This document shows, one piece after another, positions 25,467 through 33,554 of a DNA stretch of 64,000 bases. The DNA is from Sipunculus nudus (taxonomy: Eukaryota; Annelida; Sipuncula; Golfingiida; Sipunculidae): the NCBI GenBank assembly GCA_026874595.1, contig JAPPUL010000084.1:607001-671000 (forward strand), given 5' to 3'. The notes beneath the pieces are model-generated. The model was not told where the DNA came from, did no database searches, and saw nothing but the letters and a program-made list of their open reading frames with translations. The translations under genes were made by a program, and so were the position numbers. Position 1 is the stretch's first letter. Each line of letters begins with the position of its first letter.

Positions 25467-27227
25467 ATGAAAAGGATATTGTTAATAAGTTTGTTGGGAT
25501 TGTTTTTGGGGATGAGTATGGGCTGTGGGGAAGGAGATGGGGTCCCAGTTGGAAAGGAAGCAGGAGGAGGAGCAGGAAGCACAGGAGGAGCAGGAGGCAC
25601 AGGAGGAGCAGGAGGCACAGGAGGAGCAGTTAATCCAGTTAATAAGGTAGATGATCGTGGTTTGCATGTACGGAGTGATGCAGCAGATAAAGGAGATGGC
25701 TTAACTTGGGAAACGGCATATAATGATCTTCAAGCTGCTATTAATGACGCGGCAAAAGATAGTACTAAACAAAGGGTATACGTAGCAGTTGGGACTTATA
25801 AGCCAACGAGCCGTCCTAATGGCGGTGCCGAGACTGACCCCCGCACAGTCCATTTTACCTTAAAGAATAACGTTGAGGTTTACGGTGGTTATAAGAAGGG
25901 CATGGATGGGGAGTATAGAGTTGTTAGGCTTGATGAGAATACTGATGAAGCTGATAAAACTATTCTAAGCGGGGACCTTGGGGGTGATGATGATCCTAAT
26001 AATGAGCAAACTAAGAAGGACAATGTCTATCATGTTTTTTATCATCGTGGAGGCTTAGACGATACAGCAAAGCTTTCTAACGTTACTATAACAGGAGGGA
26101 ATGCAAATGGTAGCGATACTCACAATAAGGGCGGAGGGATGTATAATAAGGGTAGCAGTCCAACTTTAACTAGTATTACCTTTAGTGGCAATCAAGCTCA
26201 GGACGGAGGGGGAGTATATAATAGAACTACTAGTAACCCAAGTCTCACTGGCTGTACATTTACAGGCAATACAGCTACTAACGCAGGAGGGGCAATGTAT
26301 AGTGATAATACAAGTACACCTAGCTTTATAGACAACCCACTTACCCCAACAACTGATGCTGCAGCAAGCAAGAATAACGGTTACTATAAAGTAGTGAATA
26401 AGGTAGATGATCGTGGCTTTCATGTACGGATTAATGCAAAAGCAGGAGGAGATGGCTCATCTTGGGATAAGGCTTTTGGCAATCTGCAAGAAGCTATTGA
26501 AGCGGCGAATAGCCATCAAACTAAAAAAAATGTATATATAGCTCAAGGTACTTATATACCTACACGTTACCCTAATGGAGGTAATACAAAGCACTTCTCA
26601 TTACGTAATGGAGTTCATGTTATTGGTGGGTATTCTGGACAAGGCAGCCAAAAAGATGAAGACCCATCTAATACTATCCTAAGTGGTGATAATAAATATG
26701 GTGTTTTTCATCATAAGGGAACTAAGTTATCCAATACAGCAAAACTAACTGGAGTTACAATAACACAAGGCAAAGCAACTTTTGGAGGCGGGATGAATAA
26801 TTACTTTGGTAATAGCCCAGCCTTAAATAATGTTATTTTTAAGGGTAACACAGCTTATAAAGGAGGCGGGATGTACAACTTCTTTAGTCACCCACGCTTA
26901 ACTTCTGTTACTTTTGAGGGCAATAGCGCTAGTGATCAGGGAGGTGGGATGTATAATTATGATAGTCGTCCAGCCTTAACTTCTGTTACTTTTAAGAGCA
27001 ATAGCGCTGATCTAGGAGGCGGTATATATATTACTGAGGCAAGTAGCCCAGACTTAACTAACACCTGTACATTTACAGATAATACAGCTAAGAATGCTGG
27101 AGGGGCAATATATAATGGTCCAAATAGTTGGCCTGACCTTAGTAATGCTAAAGATGGGGCAGGTAAGCTTATTACATCAATAACTAGTGATAAAGGCAAG
27201 ACTAACGGTTATTTTAGAGAGCCTTAA
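25467..27227 (+). CDS. Array gene 7: Pmp-like lipoprotein with two complete modules
   Basis: The 586-residue protein has its own signal (MKRILLISLLGLFLGMSMGC, Cys20) and a GGAGSTGG/GGTGGA low-complexity linker from 18-bp DNA repeats. Module 1 (about 55-310) has a head beginning VNKVDDRGLHVRSDA, three coils and a cap with GYYK ending. Instead of stopping, it runs into module 2 (about 310-586), which begins VNKVDDRGFHVRINA, with five coils and a second NGYFREP ending. It is therefore a head-to-tail duplication or fusion of two family members. Its 147 bp at 26176-26322 are identical to array gene 5. The GGGM DNA of module 2 is more diverged than in module 1. Confidence 0.9.
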   Translation: MKRILLISLLGLFLGMSMGCGEGDGVPVGKEAGGGAGSTGGAGGTGGAGGTGGAVNPVNKVDDRGLHVRSDAADKGDGLTWETAYNDLQAAINDAAKDSTKQRVYVAVGTYKPTSRPNGGAETDPRTVHFTLKNNVEVYGGYKKGMDGEYRVVRLDENTDEADKTILSGDLGGDDDPNNEQTKKDNVYHVFYHRGGLDDTAKLSNVTITGGNANGSDTHNKGGGMYNKGSSPTLTSITFSGNQAQDGGGVYNRTTSNPSLTGCTFTGNTATNAGGAMYSDNTSTPSFIDNPLTPTTDAAASKNNGYYKVVNKVDDRGFHVRINAKAGGDGSSWDKAFGNLQEAIEAANSHQTKKNVYIAQGTYIPTRYPNGGNTKHFSLRNGVHVIGGYSGQGSQKDEDPSNTILSGDNKYGVFHHKGTKLSNTAKLTGVTITQGKATFGGGMNNYFGNSPALNNVIFKGNTAYKGGGMYNFFSHPRLTSVTFEGNSASDQGGGMYNYDSRPALTSVTFKSNSADLGGGIYITEASSPDLTNTCTFTDNTAKNAGGAIYNGPNSWPDLSNAKDGAGKLITSITSDKGKTNGYFREP

Positions 27228-27263
27228 TAATTAATTTTAAGCTTTAAAGGCCTTTGTTAAATT

Positions 27264-27300
27264 AAAGATAGCTCTCTTTTTAAGGGGGCTATCTTTTTTT
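27264..27300 (+). terminator. Intrinsic terminator of array gene 7
   Basis: The AAAGATAGC / GCTATCTTT stem is followed by a T-run to 27300, running directly into the next promoter cassette. Confidence 0.9.
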
Positions 27301-27429
27301 ATGTCTTATTATGTCTTATTATGCCTAGAGTTTTTTTTGGTTACAGTTTTTGTTATGAGTTATATTAAATCTAGATATTTTATAAACTAGATATATTATA
27401 TACTATATATACAAGTGAATTAGGAGAAA
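27301..27429 (+). promoter_or_regulatory. Array promoter/leader cassette 8 (two 16-bp units)
   Basis: The cassette is 129 nt, equal to cassette 3. The 16-bp units are 27372-27387 and 27388-27403. The first 10-bp repeat carries T for C (TTATTATGTC). Confidence 0.65.
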
Positions 27430-28782
27430 ATGATGAAAATACTGCAAATAATTAAAATAATTAAAATAATGGCAAAGTTTTTATTAATAAGTTTATTGGT
27501 ATTGGTTTTAGGAATATATAGTGGGTGTTCAAGCGACGGAACAGGTGGAGCTGAGCAAGCTGGTGGTGGAGCTGCTGCTCCGCCGCCATTACTCGCAACA
27601 GTTTATGTAGACGGTAGTGCATCTACTACTGCTTCTGAAATGACTAGCGACCCTCCTATTCCTACTGGGGGAACGACAAATGGCGAATCTGCTCCTACGC
27701 CTGATGCTCCTGAGCCTGACGGTACTAGTTGGGAGACGGCATTTAAAGACCTCCAAGCTGGTATTAATGACGCTGCTAAAAAGGCTGAAGGCAAGAATGG
27801 CTATGTCAGAGTACACGTAGCAGTTGGAACTTATAAGCCGACAAGTCGTCCTAATTCTGCTTCTAGTGAGACTACTGATAGACACAAACACTTTGCCTTA
27901 AAGAATAACGTTGAGGTTAACGGTGGTTATAAGAAGGGCACGGATGGTACTTATACCCTTGTTACGGTTGATGAGAATACTCCCGACGCTGATAAAACTA
28001 TTCTAAGTGGGGACCTTGGGGGTGATGATGATCCTAATGATGAGACAACTAAGGCTGACAATGTATACCATGTTTTTTATCATCCTTCTATGACAAATTT
28101 AACAAGCTCCGCAAAGCTTGAGAACGTTACTATAACAAAAGGTAATGCTTCCAATAGATCTGGGGGCGGGATGTATAATCAGGGTAGCGACCCAAAGTTA
28201 ACTAATGTTAACTTTACTAGTAATATAGCTGGCCAGGATGGAGGCGGGATGTTTAATAATGGTAGTAGCCCAACCTTAAATGGTGTTAGCTTTACTAGTA
28301 ATAAAGCAGATTTTGGGGGCGGGATGTATAATAAGGGTAGCAGTCCAACTTTAACTAATGTTACCTTTACTAGTAATACAGCTAATAATGGAGGCGGGAT
28401 GTATAATAGTGGTAATAGCCCAAGTGGTAATAGCCCAACTTTAAATAATGTTACCTTTACTAGTAATACAGCACAATATTATGGCGGCGGGATGTATAAT
28501 AAGGGTAGTAGCCCAAAGTTAAATGATGTTGACTTTACTAGTAATGAAGCAAACTCTGGAGGCGGGATGTATAATTGGAATAAGAGTAATCCAGAGTTTC
28601 TTAGCGTCTGTACATTTACTGGTAACATGGCTACTGAAGCTGACGGCAAGGGCGGAGCAATATATAATGATAAGTCTAGCACTATTACTAATCCGGCTAA
28701 TGCTAAAGATGGGAGCGGTAAAGAAATTACCTCAATAACTGCTGATAATGGCAAGGATAACGGTTACTATAAAGCACCTTAA
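27430..28782 (+). CDS. Array gene 8: Pmp-like repeat lipoprotein
   Basis: The 450-residue protein has the IIKIIKIM n-region and YSGC lipobox (Cys33), then a shorter linker than gene 2. Its head domain DNA is identical to gene 2 over 449 bp. It then switches to a gene 7-like segment (SGDLGGDDDPNDETTKADN). Six GGGM coils follow. The coil NPEFLSVCTFTGNMA and the GGAIYN cap are shared with gene 1. It ends KDNGYYKAP and has the 3' flank of gene 5. Gene 8 is thus a patchwork of at least four other members. Confidence 0.9.
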   Translation: MMKILQIIKIIKIMAKFLLISLLVLVLGIYSGCSSDGTGGAEQAGGGAAAPPPLLATVYVDGSASTTASEMTSDPPIPTGGTTNGESAPTPDAPEPDGTSWETAFKDLQAGINDAAKKAEGKNGYVRVHVAVGTYKPTSRPNSASSETTDRHKHFALKNNVEVNGGYKKGTDGTYTLVTVDENTPDADKTILSGDLGGDDDPNDETTKADNVYHVFYHPSMTNLTSSAKLENVTITKGNASNRSGGGMYNQGSDPKLTNVNFTSNIAGQDGGGMFNNGSSPTLNGVSFTSNKADFGGGMYNKGSSPTLTNVTFTSNTANNGGGMYNSGNSPSGNSPTLNNVTFTSNTAQYYGGGMYNKGSSPKLNDVDFTSNEANSGGGMYNWNKSNPEFLSVCTFTGNMATEADGKGGAIYNDKSSTITNPANAKDGSGKEITSITADNGKDNGYYKAP

Positions 28783-28812
28783 GGGCTCTTAATAAATAGC
28801 CTTAGTTAAATT

Positions 28813-28850
28813 AAAGATAGCTCTCCTTAAGTGGGGGGGAGCTGTCTTTA
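28813..28850 (+). terminator. Degenerate terminator of array gene 8
   Basis: AAAGATAGCTCTCC pairs with GGGGGAGCTGTCTTT, with one wobble mismatch. The T-run is lost, so termination is probably weaker. It marks the right edge of the array; the next gene is convergent. Confidence 0.7.
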
Positions 28851-28896
28851 TAAACTATTATCATAAATTATCTTTGGCTATTGTCTTATTCAAAAA

Positions 28897-30042
28897 TTAA
28901 TCTAAAGATAATCGTTTGCGCTCGCCTTTATAAAGGGTATTATGCAAGCTTTTTATAATAGACACTATCTTAAGCTTGCACGGACATCTAGCTTCACAAT
29001 CGCCACATTCATCACAATGAGACGCCTTAACACCAGGATACCAAGAACCTCCATTGCCCATAAACCTATATCTATCCTCACAATAGTAAGAAGCCTTATA
29101 CGCATTCATAATATTGTTTAATCGCATAAGCTCAGGTATATTAATATCAACATGACACGGTAAGCATTTATTACAACTATCACAATACTCGTATTTACCA
29201 CGCTCTTTAAAAGAACGCCATATCTTTTGTTCATGCGTGCCCTCAGCTTTGTTATCAGCAGAAGAAGAACGGGTAAAAGAGTAAACAGACTTATAATTAG
29301 ACTCAAGTTCATAAAGTGTTTTCATGCCAGACACAACGGAAGTAATCTTTTTATTACGGTAAAGCCATCTCAAAGCAAATTCCCGTACGTCGTAAGGAGC
29401 AAAATCTTTTTTCATATACTCAGTTGGATGTGCCAAAAAGCCGTTAGAAAGCGGTGCTATAACCAATATACCCATACCCTTTGCGTTTGCATAATCAATT
29501 ACACTTTGGTTATCCTGTTTAAAGAGATTATAGATTAGGGTAACAAAGTCAAAGTACCCGGTATCGATTACACGTTTTATGAGTGCAGGATTAGCGTGCG
29601 TCGTAAAGCCTATATTTCGAATAAGTTTTTGTTTTTTAGCCTTTAGAATTTGTTCAATAAGCCCGTTTTCAAAGACTTTGTTGAAATCCTCATTAGTGTT
29701 AAGTCCCCAAACTTGGTAGAAGTCGACATATGAAGTTTTTAGCCTCTCTAAAGATTTGTTTATTCTATCAGATAGTTTATATGGCAAGTCGTCAATCATC
29801 GGATTAGACTTAGTTGAGATAAATATCTTATCACGTGCTAGAATCTTGTCTTTTAACGCAATACCAAGTTTACGTTCAGCATCGCCATAACCAGGCGAGG
29901 TTTCAAATAGGTTAATACCCAACTCGTAAGCCTTACAAAGTACTTTAGATGAGGCTTTAACAGAAACACGCGGTAGTCGCATAGTCCCAAAAGAAAGTAA
30001 AGAAATGTTATGCTTTGTGCTGCCAAGCTCACGATAAATCAA
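28897..30042 (-). CDS. Aldo/keto reductase with C-terminal 2x[4Fe-4S] ferredoxin-like domain
   Basis: The 381-residue protein begins with the AKR barrel (YRELGSTKHNISLLSFGTMR). The catalytic region is ETSPGYGDAERKLG, and SKSN, QVWG and GMGILVIAPLSNGFL follow. The C-terminal domain carries two cysteine sets, CDSCNKCLPC and CDECGDCEARCPC, enough for two [4Fe-4S] clusters. This is the 'aldo/keto reductase with 4Fe-4S' type common in anaerobes; substrate unknown. The TTG start at 30042 has GGAGGAG about 9 nt upstream. Its codons favour ATT/CTT/TCT, as in lgt, opposite to the neighbouring plus-strand genes. Confidence 0.9.
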   Translation of the reverse strand: MIYRELGSTKHNISLLSFGTMRLPRVSVKASSKVLCKAYELGINLFETSPGYGDAERKLGIALKDKILARDKIFISTKSNPMIDDLPYKLSDRINKSLERLKTSYVDFYQVWGLNTNEDFNKVFENGLIEQILKAKKQKLIRNIGFTTHANPALIKRVIDTGYFDFVTLIYNLFKQDNQSVIDYANAKGMGILVIAPLSNGFLAHPTEYMKKDFAPYDVREFALRWLYRNKKITSVVSGMKTLYELESNYKSVYSFTRSSSADNKAEGTHEQKIWRSFKERGKYEYCDSCNKCLPCHVDINIPELMRLNNIMNAYKASYYCEDRYRFMGNGGSWYPGVKASHCDECGDCEARCPCKLKIVSIIKSLHNTLYKGERKRLSLD

Positions 30043-30088
30043 TTTAACACTCCTCCCCTACCCTACGCATAGTATATTCTTAGTAAAG

Positions 30089-30119
30089 AGTTTTGTAAAG
30101 TTTTGTAAAGTTTTATAAA
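30089..30119. repeat. Three 10-bp direct repeats between the AKR gene and eno
   Basis: AGTTTTGTAA occurs twice in tandem and then as AGTTTTATAA. It lies in the divergent promoter region, 90-120 nt before eno. It may be a slippage product or part of an upstream element. Confidence 0.7.
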
Positions 30120-30209
30120 GTATAGCTTAAAATTAGATAAAAGAAAGAGAATAAATATTATACTTAGAGTGATTCAATAGAAGTTTGATATATAAAAAGG
30201 AGAGAAGCA

Positions 30210-31505
30210 ATGCCATTAATATCAAAGGTGCATGGTCGAGAGATATTAGATTCACGAGGCAATCCGACAATAGAAGTAGACGTAATTCTTGAAAGCGGGA
30301 TAATAGGCCGGGCGGCAGTGCCAAGTGGAGCCTCAAAAGGGGAGCATGAGGCAGTTGAGCTTCGTGATGGAGATACAAAACGGTATATGGGCAAGGGAGT
30401 TAGAAAGGCCATATCAAATATAAACGGACTAATAAACCAAGAGCTAATAGGAGTAAATGTACTATCACAAAGTCAAATAGATAATAAGTTGATAGCACTT
30501 GATGGAACAAATAACAAAAGTAATTTAGGAGCAAACGCAACACTTGGCGTATCGCTTGCCTGCAGCCAGGCGGGAGCACGCTATAGTGAATTGCCTTTAT
30601 ATAGATATATAGGCGGCGTCAATGCAAATACTTTACCGGTCCCAATGGCAAACATTTTAAACGGCGGAGCACATGCAGATAATAATGTAGACATGCAAGA
30701 GTTTATGGTGATGCCGGTGGGGGCGGATTCTATAGAGGAAGGGCTTAGGATGATAGCCGAAACATTTCATAATCTAAAAAGCATTTTGAAAGGGAAAGGC
30801 TATAATACGGGAGTGGGTGATGAGGGGGGCTTTGCCCCGGATTTGCGATCTAATGAAGAGGCTATAGAAGTAATACTTGAGGCGATAGACAAGGGAGGAT
30901 ATAGAGTTGAAAAAGATATTGTAATAGCATTAGACGCAGCATCGAGTGAATTTTATGATAAAGCTAAGAATAAATATATATTTAAGAAATCGGATAAAAG
31001 GGAACTTCATTCAACTGAGCTTACAGATCTTTTTGAAGTATGGACGAAAAGCTATCCAATAATATCGATAGAAGACGGGATGGCTGAGGACGATTGGGAG
31101 GGCTGGAGGGAGCTAACTAACCGTTTAGGGAGTAAAGTTCAGCTTGTGGGGGATGATCTTTTTGTTACAAACACAAAAAGGCTTTCAAAGGGCATATCAC
31201 TTGGGGTATGCAATTCTATATTAATCAAAGTAAACCAGATAGGGACATTAACAGAAACAATAGAGGCAGTAGAGCTTGCAAAGCGTTCAAACTACACAGC
31301 AATAATATCACACAGATCAGGCGAGACGGAAGATAGCATAATAGCAGACCTAGCAGTAGGCTTAAACGCAGGCCAAATAAAGACGGGCTCAGCCTCAAGG
31401 AGCGATCGGGTAGCAAAATACAATCAACTATTAAGGATAAGTGAGGAACTTGGAAACATAGGAAGCTATGAAGGGAAAAAAGCCTTTTATAACCTAAGTT
31501 TATAA
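30210..31505 (+). CDS. eno: Enolase
   Basis: Enolase converts 2-phosphoglycerate to phosphoenolpyruvate in glycolysis. The 431-residue length is standard. Diagnostic blocks are [53 protein letters not shown] and the C-terminal signature [13 protein letters not shown], with [11 protein letters not shown] closing the active site. The RBS is AGGAGAG 6 nt before the ATG. It is divergent from the AKR gene and followed by a 386-nt gap before nusA. Confidence 0.97.
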   Translation: MPLISKVHGREILDSRGNPTIEVDVILESGIIGRAAVPSGASKGEHEAVELRDGDTKRYMGKGVRKAISNINGLINQELIGVNVLSQSQIDNKLIALDGTNNKSNLGANATLGVSLACSQAGARYSELPLYRYIGGVNANTLPVPMANILNGGAHADNNVDMQEFMVMPVGADSIEEGLRMIAETFHNLKSILKGKGYNTGVGDEGGFAPDLRSNEEAIEVILEAIDKGGYRVEKDIVIALDAASSEFYDKAKNKYIFKKSDKRELHSTELTDLFEVWTKSYPIISIEDGMAEDDWEGWRELTNRLGSKVQLVGDDLFVTNTKRLSKGISLGVCNSILIKVNQIGTLTETIEAVELAKRSNYTAIISHRSGETEDSIIADLAVGLNAGQIKTGSASRSDRVAKYNQLLRISEELGNIGSYEGKKAFYNLSL

Positions 31506-31891
31506 CCCAAATAGTTACGGAGGTTTTTTTTCATATAAGTAAGGATATAAGAATAAACGGATTGACTAAAGAATTATAAAATAATAGTATTGTAGGACAA
31601 GAAAGTGCTAATAATGAAATAATGTATTATATTTATATATTGGGAAAGAGGGGTACTAGAGCTTGAGGGCTTAAAGAGCACTTGTTCTTAATCTTAAAGC
31701 AAAGAGAATATATTCAAAACTAAATTATAGTAAATTAAAGAAAGCAAAAACGCATCTTCATAAAAAAGAGAATACATCCGAACAAAGCGAATCTAACGAT
31801 AAAGTATGAGCTATTAAGTTAAGGTAATTCTTTAATCTATAATTAATAAATAATATATAAGTAAATAAACGAGAGCAAAAGAGGAGGATAG
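31506..31891. other. 386-nt leader region upstream of nusA
   Basis: No open frame of note or tRNA is visible. A T-rich stretch (GGAGGTTTTTTTT, 31520s-31530s) may end eno transcription, but the stem is poor. The only clear signal is the promoter at 31562-31590, which would give a 5' leader of about 295 nt on the nusA operon. rimP, which often precedes nusA, is not here. Confidence 0.6.
31562..31590 (+). promoter_or_regulatory. Strong sigma-70-type promoter of the nusA-infB operon
   Basis: TTGACT at 31562-31567 and TAGTAT at 31585-31590 are separated by exactly 17 nt. It is the best consensus match seen in the window. A long untranslated leader follows to the nusA start at 31892. Confidence 0.65.
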
Positions 31892-33478
31892 ATGTCAGCA
31901 TCGGTTATGGAGGCAGTTAGATCGCTTGTGCACAGTAAAGGCATATCAGAGGAATTAATCCTACAGACGGTCGAAGAAATATTACTTGTTGCATATAAAA
32001 AGCAATTTGGCTCAGCAGAAAACGCCCAAACCAAGATAAACGAAAAGACTGGTGAGGTAAGCTTATATTCTAAGAAGGTGGTGGTTGAGAAGGTAACGGA
32101 TAAATTGTTAGAAATAAGTCTTGAGGATGCACGTAAGGCTAATGCAAACTGTGAGCTAGACGATGAGGTGCTTGTTGAAATAAAGTTGAAAGATCTTGGT
32201 CGAATAGCAGTTCAGACATCTAAACAGCTTGTAATACAGAAGTTAAAAGACATAGAGAAAAACATAATATACAGTGAATATAAGCAGAAAGTTGGTGAGA
32301 TAGTAACTGGAATATGCCAAAGAAAGCGTAATAAGCATATATTTGTAGATTTAGGTAGGACAGAGGCAATATTGCCCTCGTACGAACAATCAAGTCGTGA
32401 GTCCTTTGACATAAGAGAGAGAATTAAAGCAGTTATTGTTGAGGTAAGAGATGATAGAGAGACACAGGTAGTATTGTCCCGAGCAACACCGATGTTTGTG
32501 CAGAAGTTATTTGAGCTTGACGTACCTGAGATAAATGAGGGAGTTATAGAAATAAAGGGGATAGTACGAGAGGCAGGTTACAGAACAAAGATAGCAGTAT
32601 ATTCAAAGGATATAGATCCAGTTGGGCCATGCGTTGGAATGAAAGGAATGCGAATTCAAAATATAGTAAAAGAGCTTGAGGGTGAGAAGATAGATATAAT
32701 AAGATATAAAGATGATATAAAGGAATACATAACAAATGCACTTTCTCCAGCGAAGGTAGAACAGATAATAGTACTTGACGAAGAGAATCAGGAGGCTCTT
32801 GCAGTAGTAGAAGATAGTCAGCTTTCCTTAGCGATAGGAAAACAAGGGCATAATGTGAAACTGGCGTCCAAGCTGCTTGAATGGGATATAGATATAAAAA
32901 GCACAACAGAATTTGCAAAAACAGATTACGCAGATGCCTCAAGGCGTGCGGCTGAGAGTTTATTTGTAAGTGATGATGAGTATATAGTTGAGGAGCATCT
33001 GATAGAGGAGCTGGAGGATTTGGGTGATGAATTAATAGGCATATTTAAGAGAGAAGGAATAGATACTATTGAGAGTTTAGTGGACAAAAGCCGCAAGGAG
33101 TTACTTTCAATAGACGGAATAAAAGAGGAAGAAGCGGATAAAGTATTTAGTATAATAAAAGAAAACATAGTGGTGGTAGATGATGATAAAGCGATAAAAG
33201 ATGGAGAAGGAGTTTTTGAAGAGGATAGTGTAGTAGGAGATACTGTTGAAGCTGGGGATATAAGTAATTATGCTGATGGTGAGGCGGAATTATTAAAAGT
33301 ATCCGCAGAGGAAGAGATTAGAAGTGAGGAAGTTATAGAGGGCGGGAAAGAGATTGAGGATGGAAAAGAGATTGAGTATGATGAAGAGTTTAGCTATTAT
33401 TGTCCTGATTGCAATGCTGAAATAGCTGAAGGAGCGGTAGAATGTCCAAGTTGTGGAGTTGGTCTTGAATTTGAATGA
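31892..33478 (+). CDS. nusA: Transcription factor NusA with an added C-terminal zinc ribbon
   Basis: NusA binds RNA polymerase and RNA and modulates pausing, termination and antitermination. The 528-residue protein has the N-terminal polymerase-binding domain, an S1 domain (about 132-200, starting GEIVTGICQRKRNKHIFVDL) and two KH domains (YSKDIDPVGPCVGMKGMRIQ; LSLAIGKQGHNVKLASKL). A helix-hairpin-helix region around 365-430 follows (LSIDGIKEEEADKVF). After an acidic linker with an imperfect 18-bp duplication (GKEIED/GKEIEY), it ends in a CxxC-x10-CxxC zinc ribbon (C504, C507, C518, C521). That ribbon is not part of standard NusA. The RBS GAGGAGG lies shortly before the ATG. Confidence 0.95.
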   Translation: MSASVMEAVRSLVHSKGISEELILQTVEEILLVAYKKQFGSAENAQTKINEKTGEVSLYSKKVVVEKVTDKLLEISLEDARKANANCELDDEVLVEIKLKDLGRIAVQTSKQLVIQKLKDIEKNIIYSEYKQKVGEIVTGICQRKRNKHIFVDLGRTEAILPSYEQSSRESFDIRERIKAVIVEVRDDRETQVVLSRATPMFVQKLFELDVPEINEGVIEIKGIVREAGYRTKIAVYSKDIDPVGPCVGMKGMRIQNIVKELEGEKIDIIRYKDDIKEYITNALSPAKVEQIIVLDEENQEALAVVEDSQLSLAIGKQGHNVKLASKLLEWDIDIKSTTEFAKTDYADASRRAAESLFVSDDEYIVEEHLIEELEDLGDELIGIFKREGIDTIESLVDKSRKELLSIDGIKEEEADKVFSIIKENIVVVDDDKAIKDGEGVFEEDSVVGDTVEAGDISNYADGEAELLKVSAEEEIRSEEVIEGGKEIEDGKEIEYDEEFSYYCPDCNAEIAEGAVECPSCGVGLEFE

Positions 33479-33554
33479 TATTATAAATAATATATCATAT
33501 GCACAATGCTAAATAGAGAGGCAGGTAGAGAGAGATTAAATTGTAAGGTAGAAT

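Noticed and set aside
15334-27429. Regular direct repeats in the array considered as a CRISPR array or mobile-element ends
   Set aside because: Repeats are tandem 10- and 16-bp units in promoters and 75-bp coding units; there are no spacers, cas genes, transposase or target-site duplications.
15479-28782. Classification of the array proteins as autotransporters
   Set aside because: All end shortly after the cap coil (NGYYK...) with no C-terminal barrel; a lipobox is present instead.
31620-31750. Possible tRNA or SRP RNA in the leader before nusA
   Set aside because: No T-loop GGTTCGAATCC-type sequence, no acceptor pairing and no SRP tetraloop region could be found.
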